Positions 44,532-52,846 of a DNA stretch of 64,000 nt are shown piece by piece. A program made the translations under genes and the position numbers. The notes below the pieces were generated by a model. The model saw only the letters and a list, made by a program, of their open reading frames with translations, was not told the origin of the DNA and ran no database searches. The DNA comes from Streptomyces lavendofoliae (lineage in GTDB: Bacteria > Actinomycetota > Actinomycetes > Streptomycetales > Streptomycetaceae). Every line of letters starts with the position of its first letter. The stretch's first letter is position 1. The stretch spans positions 434,001-498,000 of the forward strand of contig NZ_BMTP01000003.1 in the NCBI RefSeq assembly GCF_014649735.1. Direction: 5' to 3'.

Positions 44532-44729
44532 ATGGAGAGCGGACCGGCCATCTTCGCCGGGGCGGCGTTCACGCTGTTCGGAGCGGGGCTGCTGCTGTGG
44601 ACCGGGACACGCGCGCTGCACCGGGCGCCGGTCGCGCACGGCGTGCACCCGGCGGCGGCGATCACGTTCGCGGCCTCGATGGGAGCGGCGTTCGTGATCC
44701 TCGGCATGTGGTGCTTCGGGCGCGTCTGA
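44532..44729 (+). CDS. Small two-TM membrane protein
   Basis: A 65-residue protein with two hydrophobic helices: AIFAGAAFTLFGAGLLLWTG and AAAITFAASMGAAFVILGMW, joined by a short basic/His-containing loop. ATG 44532. The codon bias is good. Homologues are uncharacterised to my knowledge. It is monocistronic, with its own terminator 37 bp downstream. Confidence 0.78.
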   Translation: MESGPAIFAGAAFTLFGAGLLLWTGTRALHRAPVAHGVHPAAAITFAASMGAAFVILGMWCFGRV

Positions 44730-44765
44730 CAGCACCCCGGAATCAGGGGCTCCGGGACTTGGGGG

Positions 44766-44794
44766 GAGTCCGGGCGGCAGGAATGCCCGGACTC
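44766..44794 (+). terminator. Hairpin after the small membrane protein gene
   Basis: GAGTCCGGGC (44766-44775) pairs with GCCCGGACTC (44785-44794) around a 9-nt loop. The ~200 bp that follow include the topA promoter region. Confidence 0.82.
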
Positions 44795-45000
44795 GGGTTA
44801 CCGTTCGAGTGGCCGTTGCGGTCTTTTGCCGTTTGACACGGGGGCGGGTTGTACCGTCACACTCCGCAGCGACAGCAGCGTAAGCAGCGTCAGAGCACGG
44901 CGTCACGTCACAGCAGTGCGCAGTGCGCCAGGAGTGCTCGCGGTGGGACCAGCACCGCGCGGCACGCGCCACCGAGCGTCGACCGGAGAGAAGAGCGAAG

Positions 45001-47832
45001 TTGTCCCCGACCAGCGAGACCGCACAGGGCGGCCGCCGACTCGTCATCGTCGAGTCGCCTGCCAAGGCGAAGACGATCAAGGGGTACCTCGGCCCCGGCT
45101 ACGTCGTCGAGGCGAGCGTCGGGCACATCCGCGACCTCCCCAACGGCGCCGCCGAGGTGCCCGAGAAGTACACCGGCGAGGTGCGCCGCCTCGGTGTGGA
45201 CGTCGAGCACGACTTCCAGCCCATCTACGTCGTCAACGCCGACAAGAAGGCCCAGGTCAGGAAGCTCAAGGAGCAGCTGGCCGAGTCCGACGAACTCTTC
45301 CTCGCCACCGATGAGGACCGCGAGGGCGAGGCCATCGCCTGGCACCTGCTGGAGGTCCTCAAGCCCAAGGTCCCGGTCCACCGGATGGTCTTCCACGAGA
45401 TCACCAAGGACGCCATCCGGGCCGCCGTCGCCAACCCGCGCGAGCTGAACAAGCGCATGGTCGACGCCCAGGAGACCCGCCGCATCCTCGACCGCCTGTA
45501 CGGCTACGAGGTGTCGCCGGTCCTGTGGAAGAAGGTCATGCCCCGGCTGTCCGCCGGCCGTGTGCAGTCCGTCGCCACCCGCCTCGTCGTCGAGCGGGAG
45601 CGCGAGCGCATCGCCTTCCGCTCCGCCGAGTACTGGGACCTGACCGGTACGTTCGCCACCGGCCGCACCGGTGACGCGTCCGACCCGTCGACCCTCGTCG
45701 CCCGCCTGGCCACGGTCGACGGCCGCCGCGTCGCCCAGGGCCGTGACTTCGGCTCCGACGGCCGGCTGAAGTCCGCCTCCGGCCAGGTGCTGCACCTCGA
45801 CGAGGCCGGTGCCCGCGCCCTCGCCGCCGCGCTCGCCGACACCTCGTTCAGCGTCCGCTCCGTCGAGTCGAAGCCGTACCGCCGCTCCCCGTACGCGCCC
45901 TTCCGCACCACCACCCTCCAGCAGGAGGCCAGCCGCAAGCTCGGCTTCGGTGCCAAGGCGACGATGCAGATCGCGCAGAAGCTGTACGAGAACGGCTTCA
46001 TCACGTACATGCGTACGGACTCGACGACCCTGTCCGACACCGCCGTCTCGGCGGCCAGGGCGCAGGTCACGCAACTCTACGGCGCCGACTACCTGCCCGC
46101 CGCGCCCCGCGTGTACGCCGGCAAGGTCAAGAACGCGCAGGAGGCGCACGAGGCGATCCGCCCCTCGGGCGACCGGTTCCGGACCCCCGCCGAGACCGGT
46201 CTCACCGGTGACCAGTTCAGGTTGTACGAGCTGATCTGGAAGCGGACCGTCGCCTCCCAGATGAAGGACGCCGTCGGTAACTCCGTCACCGTCAAGATCG
46301 GCGGCCGCGCCGGTGACGGCCGGGACGCCGAGTTCTCCGCGTCCGGCAAGACGATCACCTTCCACGGCTTCATGAAGGCGTACGTCGAAGGCGCCGACGA
46401 CCCGAACGCGGAGCTCGACGACCGTGAGCGCCGGCTGCCGCAGGTCGCCGAGGGCGACGCGCTGACCGCCGAGGAGATCACGGCGGACGGCCACGCCACC
46501 AAGCCGCCGGCCCGCTACACCGAGGCCTCGCTGGTCAAGGAGCTGGAAGAGCGCGAGATCGGCCGCCCCTCGACGTACGCGTCGATCATCGGCACGATCC
46601 TCGACCGCGGGTACGTCTTCAAGAAGGGCACGGCCCTCGTCCCGTCCTTCCTCTCCTTCGCCGTCGTCAACCTGCTGGAGAAGCACTTCGGCCGGCTCGT
46701 CGACTACGACTTCACGGCGAGGATGGAGGACGACCTCGACCGCATCGCCCGCGGTGAGGCACAGGCCGTGCCGTGGCTGAAGCGCTTCTACTTCGGCGAG
46801 GGCGACGGCGCCGCCGGGCGCGCCGCCGAAGCCGGCAACGGCGACGGCGACCACCTCGGGGGCCTGAAGGAACTGGTCACCGACCTGGGCGCGATCGACG
46901 CCCGCGAGATCTCCTCCTTCCCCGTCGGCAACGACATCGTGCTGCGCGTCGGCCGCTACGGCCCGTACATCGAGCGCGGCGAGAAGGACGCGGAGGGCCA
47001 CCAGCGGGCCGACGTCCCGGAGGACCTGGCGCCCGACGAGCTGACCGTCGAGCTGGCGGAGGAGCTGCTGGCCAAGCCCAGCGGCGACTTCGAGCTGGGC
47101 ACGGACCCGGCGACCGGCCACCAGATCGTCGCCAAGGACGGGCGCTACGGCCCGTACGTGACCGAGATCCTCCCCGAGGGCACCCCGAAGACCGGCAAGA
47201 ACGCGGTGAAGCCGCGTACGGCCTCCCTCTTCAAGTCGATGGCCCTGGACACGGTGACCCTCGAGGACGCGCTGCGCCTGATGTCGCTGCCGCGCGTCGT
47301 GGGCACCGACGCCGAGGGCGTGGAGATCACCGCGCAGAACGGCCGGTACGGCCCGTACCTGAAGAAGGGCACGGACTCGCGCTCGCTGGAGAACGAGGAG
47401 CAGCTCTTCACGATCACGCTGGAAGAGGCCCTGGCGATCTACGCCCAGCCGAAGCAGCGTGGCCGCGCGGCCGCCAAGCCCCCGCTGAAGGAGCTGGGCA
47501 CGGACCCGGTCAGCGAGCGCCCGGTGGTGGTGAAGGACGGCCGGTTCGGCCCGTACGTCACGGACGGCGAGACGAACGCGACCCTGCGGACCGGCGACAG
47601 CGTGGAGACGATCACGCCGGAGCGCGGGTACGAGCTGCTGGCGGAGAAGCGGGCGAAGACCCCGGCGAAGAAGACGGCCAAGAAGGCGGCCGCCAAGAAG
47701 GCGCCGGCGAAGAAGACGGCCGCGAAGAAGACGACGACGGCCAAGAAGACGGCGGCGAAGAAGACGACCACCGCGAAGAAGGCGACGGCCAAGAAGACGG
47801 CCGCCGCGTCGAAGGCCCCGTCCGAGGACTGA
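45001..47832 (+). CDS. topA: DNA topoisomerase I
   Basis: A 943-residue type IA topoisomerase that relaxes negative supercoils; the only one known to be essential in Streptomyces. The Toprim domain shows VIVESPAKAKTIKGYLG and the DxD in FLATDEDREGEAIAWH. The nucleophile Tyr336 is in GFITYMRTDSTT. The C-terminus has four topo-C repeats (for example GRYGPYIERGEKD, GRYGPYVTE, GRYGPYLKKG, GRFGPYVTD) and a Lys-rich tail (TPAKKTAKKAAAKKAPAKK), instead of zinc fingers. TTG 45001 is the start that matches the recalled S. coelicolor N-terminus (SPTSETA), preceded by GGAGAG. Confidence 0.97.
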   Translation: MSPTSETAQGGRRLVIVESPAKAKTIKGYLGPGYVVEASVGHIRDLPNGAAEVPEKYTGEVRRLGVDVEHDFQPIYVVNADKKAQVRKLKEQLAESDELFLATDEDREGEAIAWHLLEVLKPKVPVHRMVFHEITKDAIRAAVANPRELNKRMVDAQETRRILDRLYGYEVSPVLWKKVMPRLSAGRVQSVATRLVVERERERIAFRSAEYWDLTGTFATGRTGDASDPSTLVARLATVDGRRVAQGRDFGSDGRLKSASGQVLHLDEAGARALAAALADTSFSVRSVESKPYRRSPYAPFRTTTLQQEASRKLGFGAKATMQIAQKLYENGFITYMRTDSTTLSDTAVSAARAQVTQLYGADYLPAAPRVYAGKVKNAQEAHEAIRPSGDRFRTPAETGLTGDQFRLYELIWKRTVASQMKDAVGNSVTVKIGGRAGDGRDAEFSASGKTITFHGFMKAYVEGADDPNAELDDRERRLPQVAEGDALTAEEITADGHATKPPARYTEASLVKELEEREIGRPSTYASIIGTILDRGYVFKKGTALVPSFLSFAVVNLLEKHFGRLVDYDFTARMEDDLDRIARGEAQAVPWLKRFYFGEGDGAAGRAAEAGNGDGDHLGGLKELVTDLGAIDAREISSFPVGNDIVLRVGRYGPYIERGEKDAEGHQRADVPEDLAPDELTVELAEELLAKPSGDFELGTDPATGHQIVAKDGRYGPYVTEILPEGTPKTGKNAVKPRTASLFKSMALDTVTLEDALRLMSLPRVVGTDAEGVEITAQNGRYGPYLKKGTDSRSLENEEQLFTITLEEALAIYAQPKQRGRAAAKPPLKELGTDPVSERPVVVKDGRFGPYVTDGETNATLRTGDSVETITPERGYELLAEKRAKTPAKKTAKKAAAKKAPAKKTAAKKTTTAKKTAAKKTTTAKKATAKKTAAASKAPSED

Positions 47833-47905
47833 CCCGGGGCGGGTGAACCGGAGCCGGCGGGCCCGTCGCGGGCCCGCCCCGGCCGGGCGCGCCGCCGCCG
47901 AGCCC

Positions 47906-48080
47906 GGGACCCGAGCCGGGACGCCGAGCCCGGGTCGCCGAGCCCGGGCGCGCCGCCGCCGGGACCCGAGCCGGGTCGCCGAGCCCGGGTCGCCGAGCCC
48001 GGGACCCGAGCCGGGTCGCCGAGCCCGGGTCGCCGAGCCCGGGACCCGAGCCGGGACGCCGAGCCCGGGTCGCCGAGCCC
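47906..48080. repeat. Four 40-bp repeats downstream of topA
   Basis: A 40-bp unit begins GGGACCCGAGCCGGG and ends GCCGAGCCC. Copies lie at 47906-47945, 47961-48000, 48001-48040 and 48041-48080; the middle two are identical, the outer two differ at one base (A for T at unit position 16), and a 15-bp spacer splits the first from the rest. Each unit contains nested self-complementary CCCGGG and GACCC/GGGTC cores. The array fills most of the gap between topA and the tmk fusion, possibly serving as terminator, protein-binding array or recombination hot spot. Confidence 0.9.
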
Positions 48081-48247
48081 GGGTCGCCGAGCCGCGCGGC
48101 CGGGCCGGAGCGCCGGGCCGGAGCGCCGGGCCGGGTACGCGGGCACGCACCGCTCCCGGAGCGGGGATGACCCGGCTCCGGGCCGCTGCCAGCAGTTCTT
48201 CCGGACGGGGACGACTGGGTGTCACTCCGTCCGGATAGGCTGAGGGG

Positions 48248-51200
48248 ATGACGCGAGCCGAGCAGCCAACGGTCCTGAGCCCCACCTCGGACTCCGACGC
48301 CGCACTTGCCGCGGACTCCCGCGAGCGCGCCGTACGGGCCCTGTTGCGCAACCCGCCGCTGAAGCGGCTGTGGAGCGCGCAGCTCGTCGGCGGCATCGGT
48401 GACGCCCTCGCCCTGCTCGTCCTGGTGCTCCTGGCACTGCAGGCGGCGGTCGTCGAGGGCGCCTTCGGCGGCGGGTACCGGGGCGCGGCCTTCGCGGTCG
48501 CCGCGGTGTTCGGGGCGCGGATCCTGTCCACGCTCCTCTTCGGTGCCGTCCTGCTCGGCCCGCTGACGACGCTCACCGGCCCCAAGGGCCCCCTGGACCG
48601 CCGCTGGACCATGGTCGGCGCCGACGGCCTGAGGGTCGCGCTGCTGGTCGTCGCGCCGCTGTGGATCGACTGGACGCCCCGCGCGGCCCTCGCGTTCCTG
48701 CTGGGCACGGTGTTCGTGGCCGGTGTCGCCGAGCGCTTCTGGACCGTCGCCAGGGAGGGCGCGGCGCCCGCGCTGCTTCCGGCCCCGCCCCCGGAGGGCG
48801 CCGTCGTGCGGCCCCTGCCGGACCGCATGGACGCGCTGCGGCGCCTGTCCCTGCGTACGAGCTTCGCCGCGATCCCCGCCGCCGCCGCCGCGCTCCTCGT
48901 CGCCACGCTCATCGGCAACGTGCTGGGCGCTGGCATCGACTGGTTCACCGGCCACCAGGCGGCCCTCGGCTCGTACGTGGCGGCCGGCCTGTTCGCCGCG
49001 TCCGTCTCCGTCCTGTACTTCCTGGAACTGCCGGACGCCCAGACCCCGCGCCCCCGCTCCCCGCTGGAGGGCTTGCGCCGCCCCTCGACCGGGAGCGGCG
49101 TCGACAAGGGCCGTACCGGAGCGATACCGCTGCTCGTGCTCGCCTGCGCGGCCGTGGCCGCGGCCGTCGCCTCCGCCACCGCCGTCGCCGTCCTGCACGC
49201 CCGCGACCTCGGCGGCGGCCCCGTCGCCTTCGCGCTCCTCGTACTGGCGCTGATCGGGGGCACGGGCCTCGGCATCCGCCGCGCCCCGGCCGTGCTGCCC
49301 GCCCTCTCCCGCCGCCGCATGCTGGCGCTGGCGACCGCCGTCACGGGCATCGCGCTGCTCGCCCTCGGCCTGGTGCCCGACACGGCGACCGTGCTCTTCC
49401 TCGCGCTCGGCGCGGGCTTCGCCGCCGGTGTCGCGGCCAACACCGGACACACACTGCTGGACCAGGAGACGGAGGAGTTCCGGCGGCCGCGGCTCACCGA
49501 GCACCTCCACGCCGTCGTGCGGGTCTCCATCGCGCTCGGCGCGCTCGCCGCCCCGCTGCTCGCGGCCGCCATCGGCCCGCACCGGCTCGCCGGCGGCGAC
49601 TTCGTCTTCGCCCACGGCGGCGCGGCGTTCACGCTCATGCTGGTCGGTGCCCTGCTGCTGCCCGTCGCGGCACTCGTCCTGGCCAAGACCGACGACCGTT
49701 CCGGGGTGCCGCTGCGCCGCGACCTCCAGGACGCGCTGCGCGGCGCCGACCCCGTCCAGGCCCCGTCGAGGACCGGCTTCTTCATCGCCCTGGAAGGCGG
49801 TGACGGTGCCGGCAAGTCCACGCAGGTGGAGGCGCTGGCCGAGTGGATCAGGGCCAAGGGCCACGAGGTGGTCGTCACCCGTGAGCCCGGCGCCACCCCC
49901 GTCGGCAAGCGGCTGCGCTCGATCCTCCTCGACGTGTCCAGCGCCGGCCTGTCCAACCGCGCGGAGGCGCTGCTGTACGCCGCCGACCGCGCCGAGCACG
50001 TCGACTCGCTGGTCCGCCCGGCCCTGGAGCGCGGCGCGATCGTCATCTCCGACCGGTACATCGACTCCTCCGTGGCCTACCAGGGCGCCGGCCGAGACCT
50101 GTCCCCGACCGAGATCGCCCGCATGTCGCGCTGGGCGACCAGCGGTCTCGTCCCGCACCTCACCGTTCTGCTGGACGTCTCGCCGGAGACCGCGCGCGAG
50201 CGGTTCACGGAGGCGCCGGACCGGCTGGAGTCCGAGCCGGCCGAGTTCCACCGGCGCGTACGGGCGGGCTTCCTCGCCCTCGCGGCGGCCGACCCCGGCC
50301 GGTACCTGGTGGTCGACGCCGGCCAGGCGCCGGAGACGGTCACCACCGTCGTACGCCACCGGCTCGACCAGATGCTGCCGCTCTCCGAGGCCGAGGTGAA
50401 GGCCATGGAGGCGGCGCGCAGGGCGGCCGAGGAGGAGGCCCGGCGCAAGGCCGAGGAAGAGGCGGCGCGCAAGGCCGAGGAGGAGCGCCTGGAGCGCGAG
50501 CGGCAGGAGCAGCTCGCCAGGCTGCGCGCCGAGGAGGAGGAGCGCAAGCGCCGCGAGGAGGAAGAGGCGCGGCAGCGCGAGGCGGAGCGGCAGGCCGAGG
50601 AGGCCAGGCGGCGGGCCGAGGAGGCGCGCCGGCTCGCCGAGGAGGAGCGGCGGCGCCGTGAGGCCGAGGAGAAGGCGCGCCGCGAGGAGCAGGAGCGGCT
50701 GCGTCAGCTCAAGGAGGAGCAGGAGCGGCTGAGGGCCGAGGCCGAGGCGCGGCGCCTGGAGAAGCAGCGCAAGGCCGAGGAGGCTTTGCTGCGCGCGGAG
50801 GAGGCGCGGAAGCTCGCGGAGGCGGCGGCCGCGGCGTCGGCGGCCGCGTCGGTGGCGGCGTCCGCCGTGGAGACGACGGTGCCCACACCCGTCGTCAACC
50901 CGGACCAGGAGACGCAGGAGGTCCCGGTGCCGCGCGTCAACATGCGCAAGGACGACGAGGACACCGCTCTCCTGCCGCCCGTGCGGGACGCGGCGCCGGC
51001 CGACGACGAGACGACCGTGCTGCGGCCGGTGCGCGACACCGGTCCGGCCGCCGACGAGACGGCCGTCCTCCCGCCGGTGCGCGACACCCGCCCGGCCGGC
51101 GCACCCGCCGACGCCGAGGAGACCGCCGTCCTCCCGCCCGTACGGGACGCCGGTGTCGCCGACCGCGTGCCGCCGGGGTTCTTCCGGGACGAGGAGCCCG

Positions 51201-51370
51201 CGCCGGAGCGGACCCGGGAGCTGCCGCAGGTCGACGAACAGGGCAGGCCCCGGCGCCGCTCGGACTGGGCGGAGGAGACCCCGCTGGACGACCTGCCGAC
51301 CCTCGCGGACGAGCTGCTCGGCCCGCACGACGACGAGGACCGCGGGCGCGGCGGCGGCCCCCGCCGCTGA
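48248..51370 (+). CDS. tmk: Membrane-thymidylate kinase-coiled coil fusion protein
   Basis: A 1040-residue multidomain protein. Residues ~30-490 are an MFS-like membrane domain (RERAVRALLRNPPLKRLW, then ~10-12 helices). Residues ~512-712 are dTMP kinase: P-loop EGGDGAGKST, DR(Y)IDSSVAYQG, TREPGATPVGKRLR. Residues ~715-861 are a charged coiled coil rich in Glu/Arg/Lys. After an Ala-rich linker come four ~16-residue repeats ([DE]-[DE]-T-x-[LV]-L-x-P-V-R-D, ~898-971), and an acidic tail. It would tether dTMP synthesis to the membrane. It precedes holB, as in other actinobacteria. Confidence 0.92.
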   Translation: MTRAEQPTVLSPTSDSDAALAADSRERAVRALLRNPPLKRLWSAQLVGGIGDALALLVLVLLALQAAVVEGAFGGGYRGAAFAVAAVFGARILSTLLFGAVLLGPLTTLTGPKGPLDRRWTMVGADGLRVALLVVAPLWIDWTPRAALAFLLGTVFVAGVAERFWTVAREGAAPALLPAPPPEGAVVRPLPDRMDALRRLSLRTSFAAIPAAAAALLVATLIGNVLGAGIDWFTGHQAALGSYVAAGLFAASVSVLYFLELPDAQTPRPRSPLEGLRRPSTGSGVDKGRTGAIPLLVLACAAVAAAVASATAVAVLHARDLGGGPVAFALLVLALIGGTGLGIRRAPAVLPALSRRRMLALATAVTGIALLALGLVPDTATVLFLALGAGFAAGVAANTGHTLLDQETEEFRRPRLTEHLHAVVRVSIALGALAAPLLAAAIGPHRLAGGDFVFAHGGAAFTLMLVGALLLPVAALVLAKTDDRSGVPLRRDLQDALRGADPVQAPSRTGFFIALEGGDGAGKSTQVEALAEWIRAKGHEVVVTREPGATPVGKRLRSILLDVSSAGLSNRAEALLYAADRAEHVDSLVRPALERGAIVISDRYIDSSVAYQGAGRDLSPTEIARMSRWATSGLVPHLTVLLDVSPETARERFTEAPDRLESEPAEFHRRVRAGFLALAAADPGRYLVVDAGQAPETVTTVVRHRLDQMLPLSEAEVKAMEAARRAAEEEARRKAEEEAARKAEEERLERERQEQLARLRAEEEERKRREEEEARQREAERQAEEARRRAEEARRLAEEERRRREAEEKARREEQERLRQLKEEQERLRAEAEARRLEKQRKAEEALLRAEEARKLAEAAAAASAAASVAASAVETTVPTPVVNPDQETQEVPVPRVNMRKDDEDTALLPPVRDAAPADDETTVLRPVRDTGPAADETAVLPPVRDTRPAGAPADAEETAVLPPVRDAGVADRVPPGFFRDEEPAPERTRELPQVDEQGRPRRRSDWAEETPLDDLPTLADELLGPHDDEDRGRGGGPRR

Positions 51371-51420
51371 CGCCCCAGGGGCCCGCGCGCCGCGGACCCG
51401 CGCCCCGGGGCGCTCGCTAG

Positions 51421-51441
51421 GCCGGCGCAGTCCGCGCCGGC
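51421..51441 (+). terminator. Short hairpin after the tmk fusion
   Basis: GCCGGCGC (51421-51428) and GCGCCGGC (51434-51441) pair around loop AGTCC, 50 bp past the tmk stop. This may be weak termination or an mRNA processing site, leaving open co-transcription with holB. Confidence 0.6.
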
Positions 51442-51587
51442 GTTGTCAGACCCCTCCCTCACAATGGGAGACCGAACCGGACCCCACCGGCCGGATCAGT
51501 CCCGCCGGACCGGCCGAACGGAACCGGCGGGACCCGGCCGGACCCGGCCGGTTTGGACCCGTAACGCAAGCAGGAAGGCGGTGACCC

Positions 51588-52793
51588 ATGCCCGTGTGGG
51601 ACGACCTGGTCGGCCAGGACCGTGTCCAGGAGCAACTGCGGGCCGCCGCCCGCGACGCCGACGCGCTCGTCACCGCCGACGCGGGCGGCACCGCGCAGCC
51701 CGAGGCGTCGAAGATGACGCACGCCTGGCTGTTCACCGGTCCGCCCGGCGCCGGGCGGACCACCGCCGCCCGGGCGTTCGCCGCCGCCCTCCAGTGCGTC
51801 AGCCCCGACCGGGCGCTGGGCGGCGAACCGGGCTGCGGGTTCTGCGACGGCTGCCACACGGCCCTGGTCGGCACGCACGCGGACGTGTCGACCGTCGCCG
51901 CCGTGGGCACCCAGATCCTGGTCGACGACATGCGCGACACGGTCCGCAAGTCGTTCACGTCCCCGGCGAACGGCCGCTGGCAGGTGATCCTCGTCGAGGA
52001 CGCCGAGCGGCTGAACGAGAAGTCGGCCAACGCCGTCCTGAAGGCGGTGGAGGAGCCCGCTCCCCGCACGGTGTGGCTCCTGTGCGCCCCGTCCATCGAG
52101 GACGTCCTGCCCACCATCCGCTCCCGCTGCCGCCACCTCACCCTGCGCACCCCGCCCGTCGAGGCCGTCGCCGACGTGCTGATCCGCCGCGACGGCATCG
52201 AGCCGGACGCCGCGTACGCCGCCGCCCGCGCCACCCAGGGGCACATCGACCACGCGCGCCGCCTCGCCACCGACGAGCGCGCCCGGGCACGCCGCGCCAC
52301 GGTGCTCAAGCTGCCCCTCCGCGTCGAGGACGTCGGCGGCTGCCTCAAGGCGGCCCAAGAGCTGATCGACGCCGCGTCGGAGGACGCGAAGGAGGTCGCC
52401 GAGGGCACCGACACCAAGGAGACCGAGGAGCTGAAGGCCGCCCTGGGCGGCACCCCCGGCGGGCGGATGCCGCGCGGTACGGCGGGTGCCATGAAGGAGC
52501 TGGAGGACAAGCAGAAGCGCCGCCGGACCCGTACGCAGCGCGACAGCCTGGACCTGGCCCTCGGCGAGCTGACCAGCTTCTACCGCGACGTGCTGGCCCT
52601 CCAGCTCGGCTCGGCCACCGCCCTCGCCAACGAGGACGTGCGGGACGCGCTGGACCGGGTGGCCCGCGCGTCCACACCCGAGGGGACGCTGCGCCGGATC
52701 GAGGCGGTGCTCGCCTGCCGGGAGGCCATGGACCGCAACGTCGCGCCGCTGCTCGCGGTGGAGGCCATGACCATGGCCCTGCGCGCGGGGTAA
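51588..52793 (+). CDS. holB: DNA polymerase III delta-prime subunit
   Basis: A 401-residue clamp-loader subunit. The P-loop-like GPPGAGRTTA has Arg in place of the Walker Lys, as expected for the non-hydrolysing delta-prime. Zinc ligands are in PGCGFCDGC and an upstream QCVSP. VEDAERLNEKSANAVLKAVEE and the SRC motif in RSRCRHLTL complete the AAA+ core. It opens and loads the sliding clamp. ATG 51588 follows AGGAAGG. Confidence 0.95.
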   Translation: MPVWDDLVGQDRVQEQLRAAARDADALVTADAGGTAQPEASKMTHAWLFTGPPGAGRTTAARAFAAALQCVSPDRALGGEPGCGFCDGCHTALVGTHADVSTVAAVGTQILVDDMRDTVRKSFTSPANGRWQVILVEDAERLNEKSANAVLKAVEEPAPRTVWLLCAPSIEDVLPTIRSRCRHLTLRTPPVEAVADVLIRRDGIEPDAAYAAARATQGHIDHARRLATDERARARRATVLKLPLRVEDVGGCLKAAQELIDAASEDAKEVAEGTDTKETEELKAALGGTPGGRMPRGTAGAMKELEDKQKRRRTRTQRDSLDLALGELTSFYRDVLALQLGSATALANEDVRDALDRVARASTPEGTLRRIEAVLACREAMDRNVAPLLAVEAMTMALRAG

Positions 52794-52846
52794 CCCGTCC
52801 GGGTAGTCGCGGGCACATCCCGTGAGCGGGCGGCTACGCTCCGGAC

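Noticed and set aside
47906..48080. Possible CRISPR array downstream of topA
   Set aside because: The 40-bp repeats are contiguous (one short gap only) without unique spacers, and no cas genes occur in the window.
44908..50061. A 1717-codon minus-strand open frame opposite topA and tmk
   Set aside because: Caused by GC-skewed codon use; topA and tmk on the plus strand have complete catalytic motifs.
47612..51328. A second long minus-strand frame opposite the tmk fusion
   Set aside because: It contains no domain I recognise and is antisense to conserved kinase and coiled-coil coding sequence.
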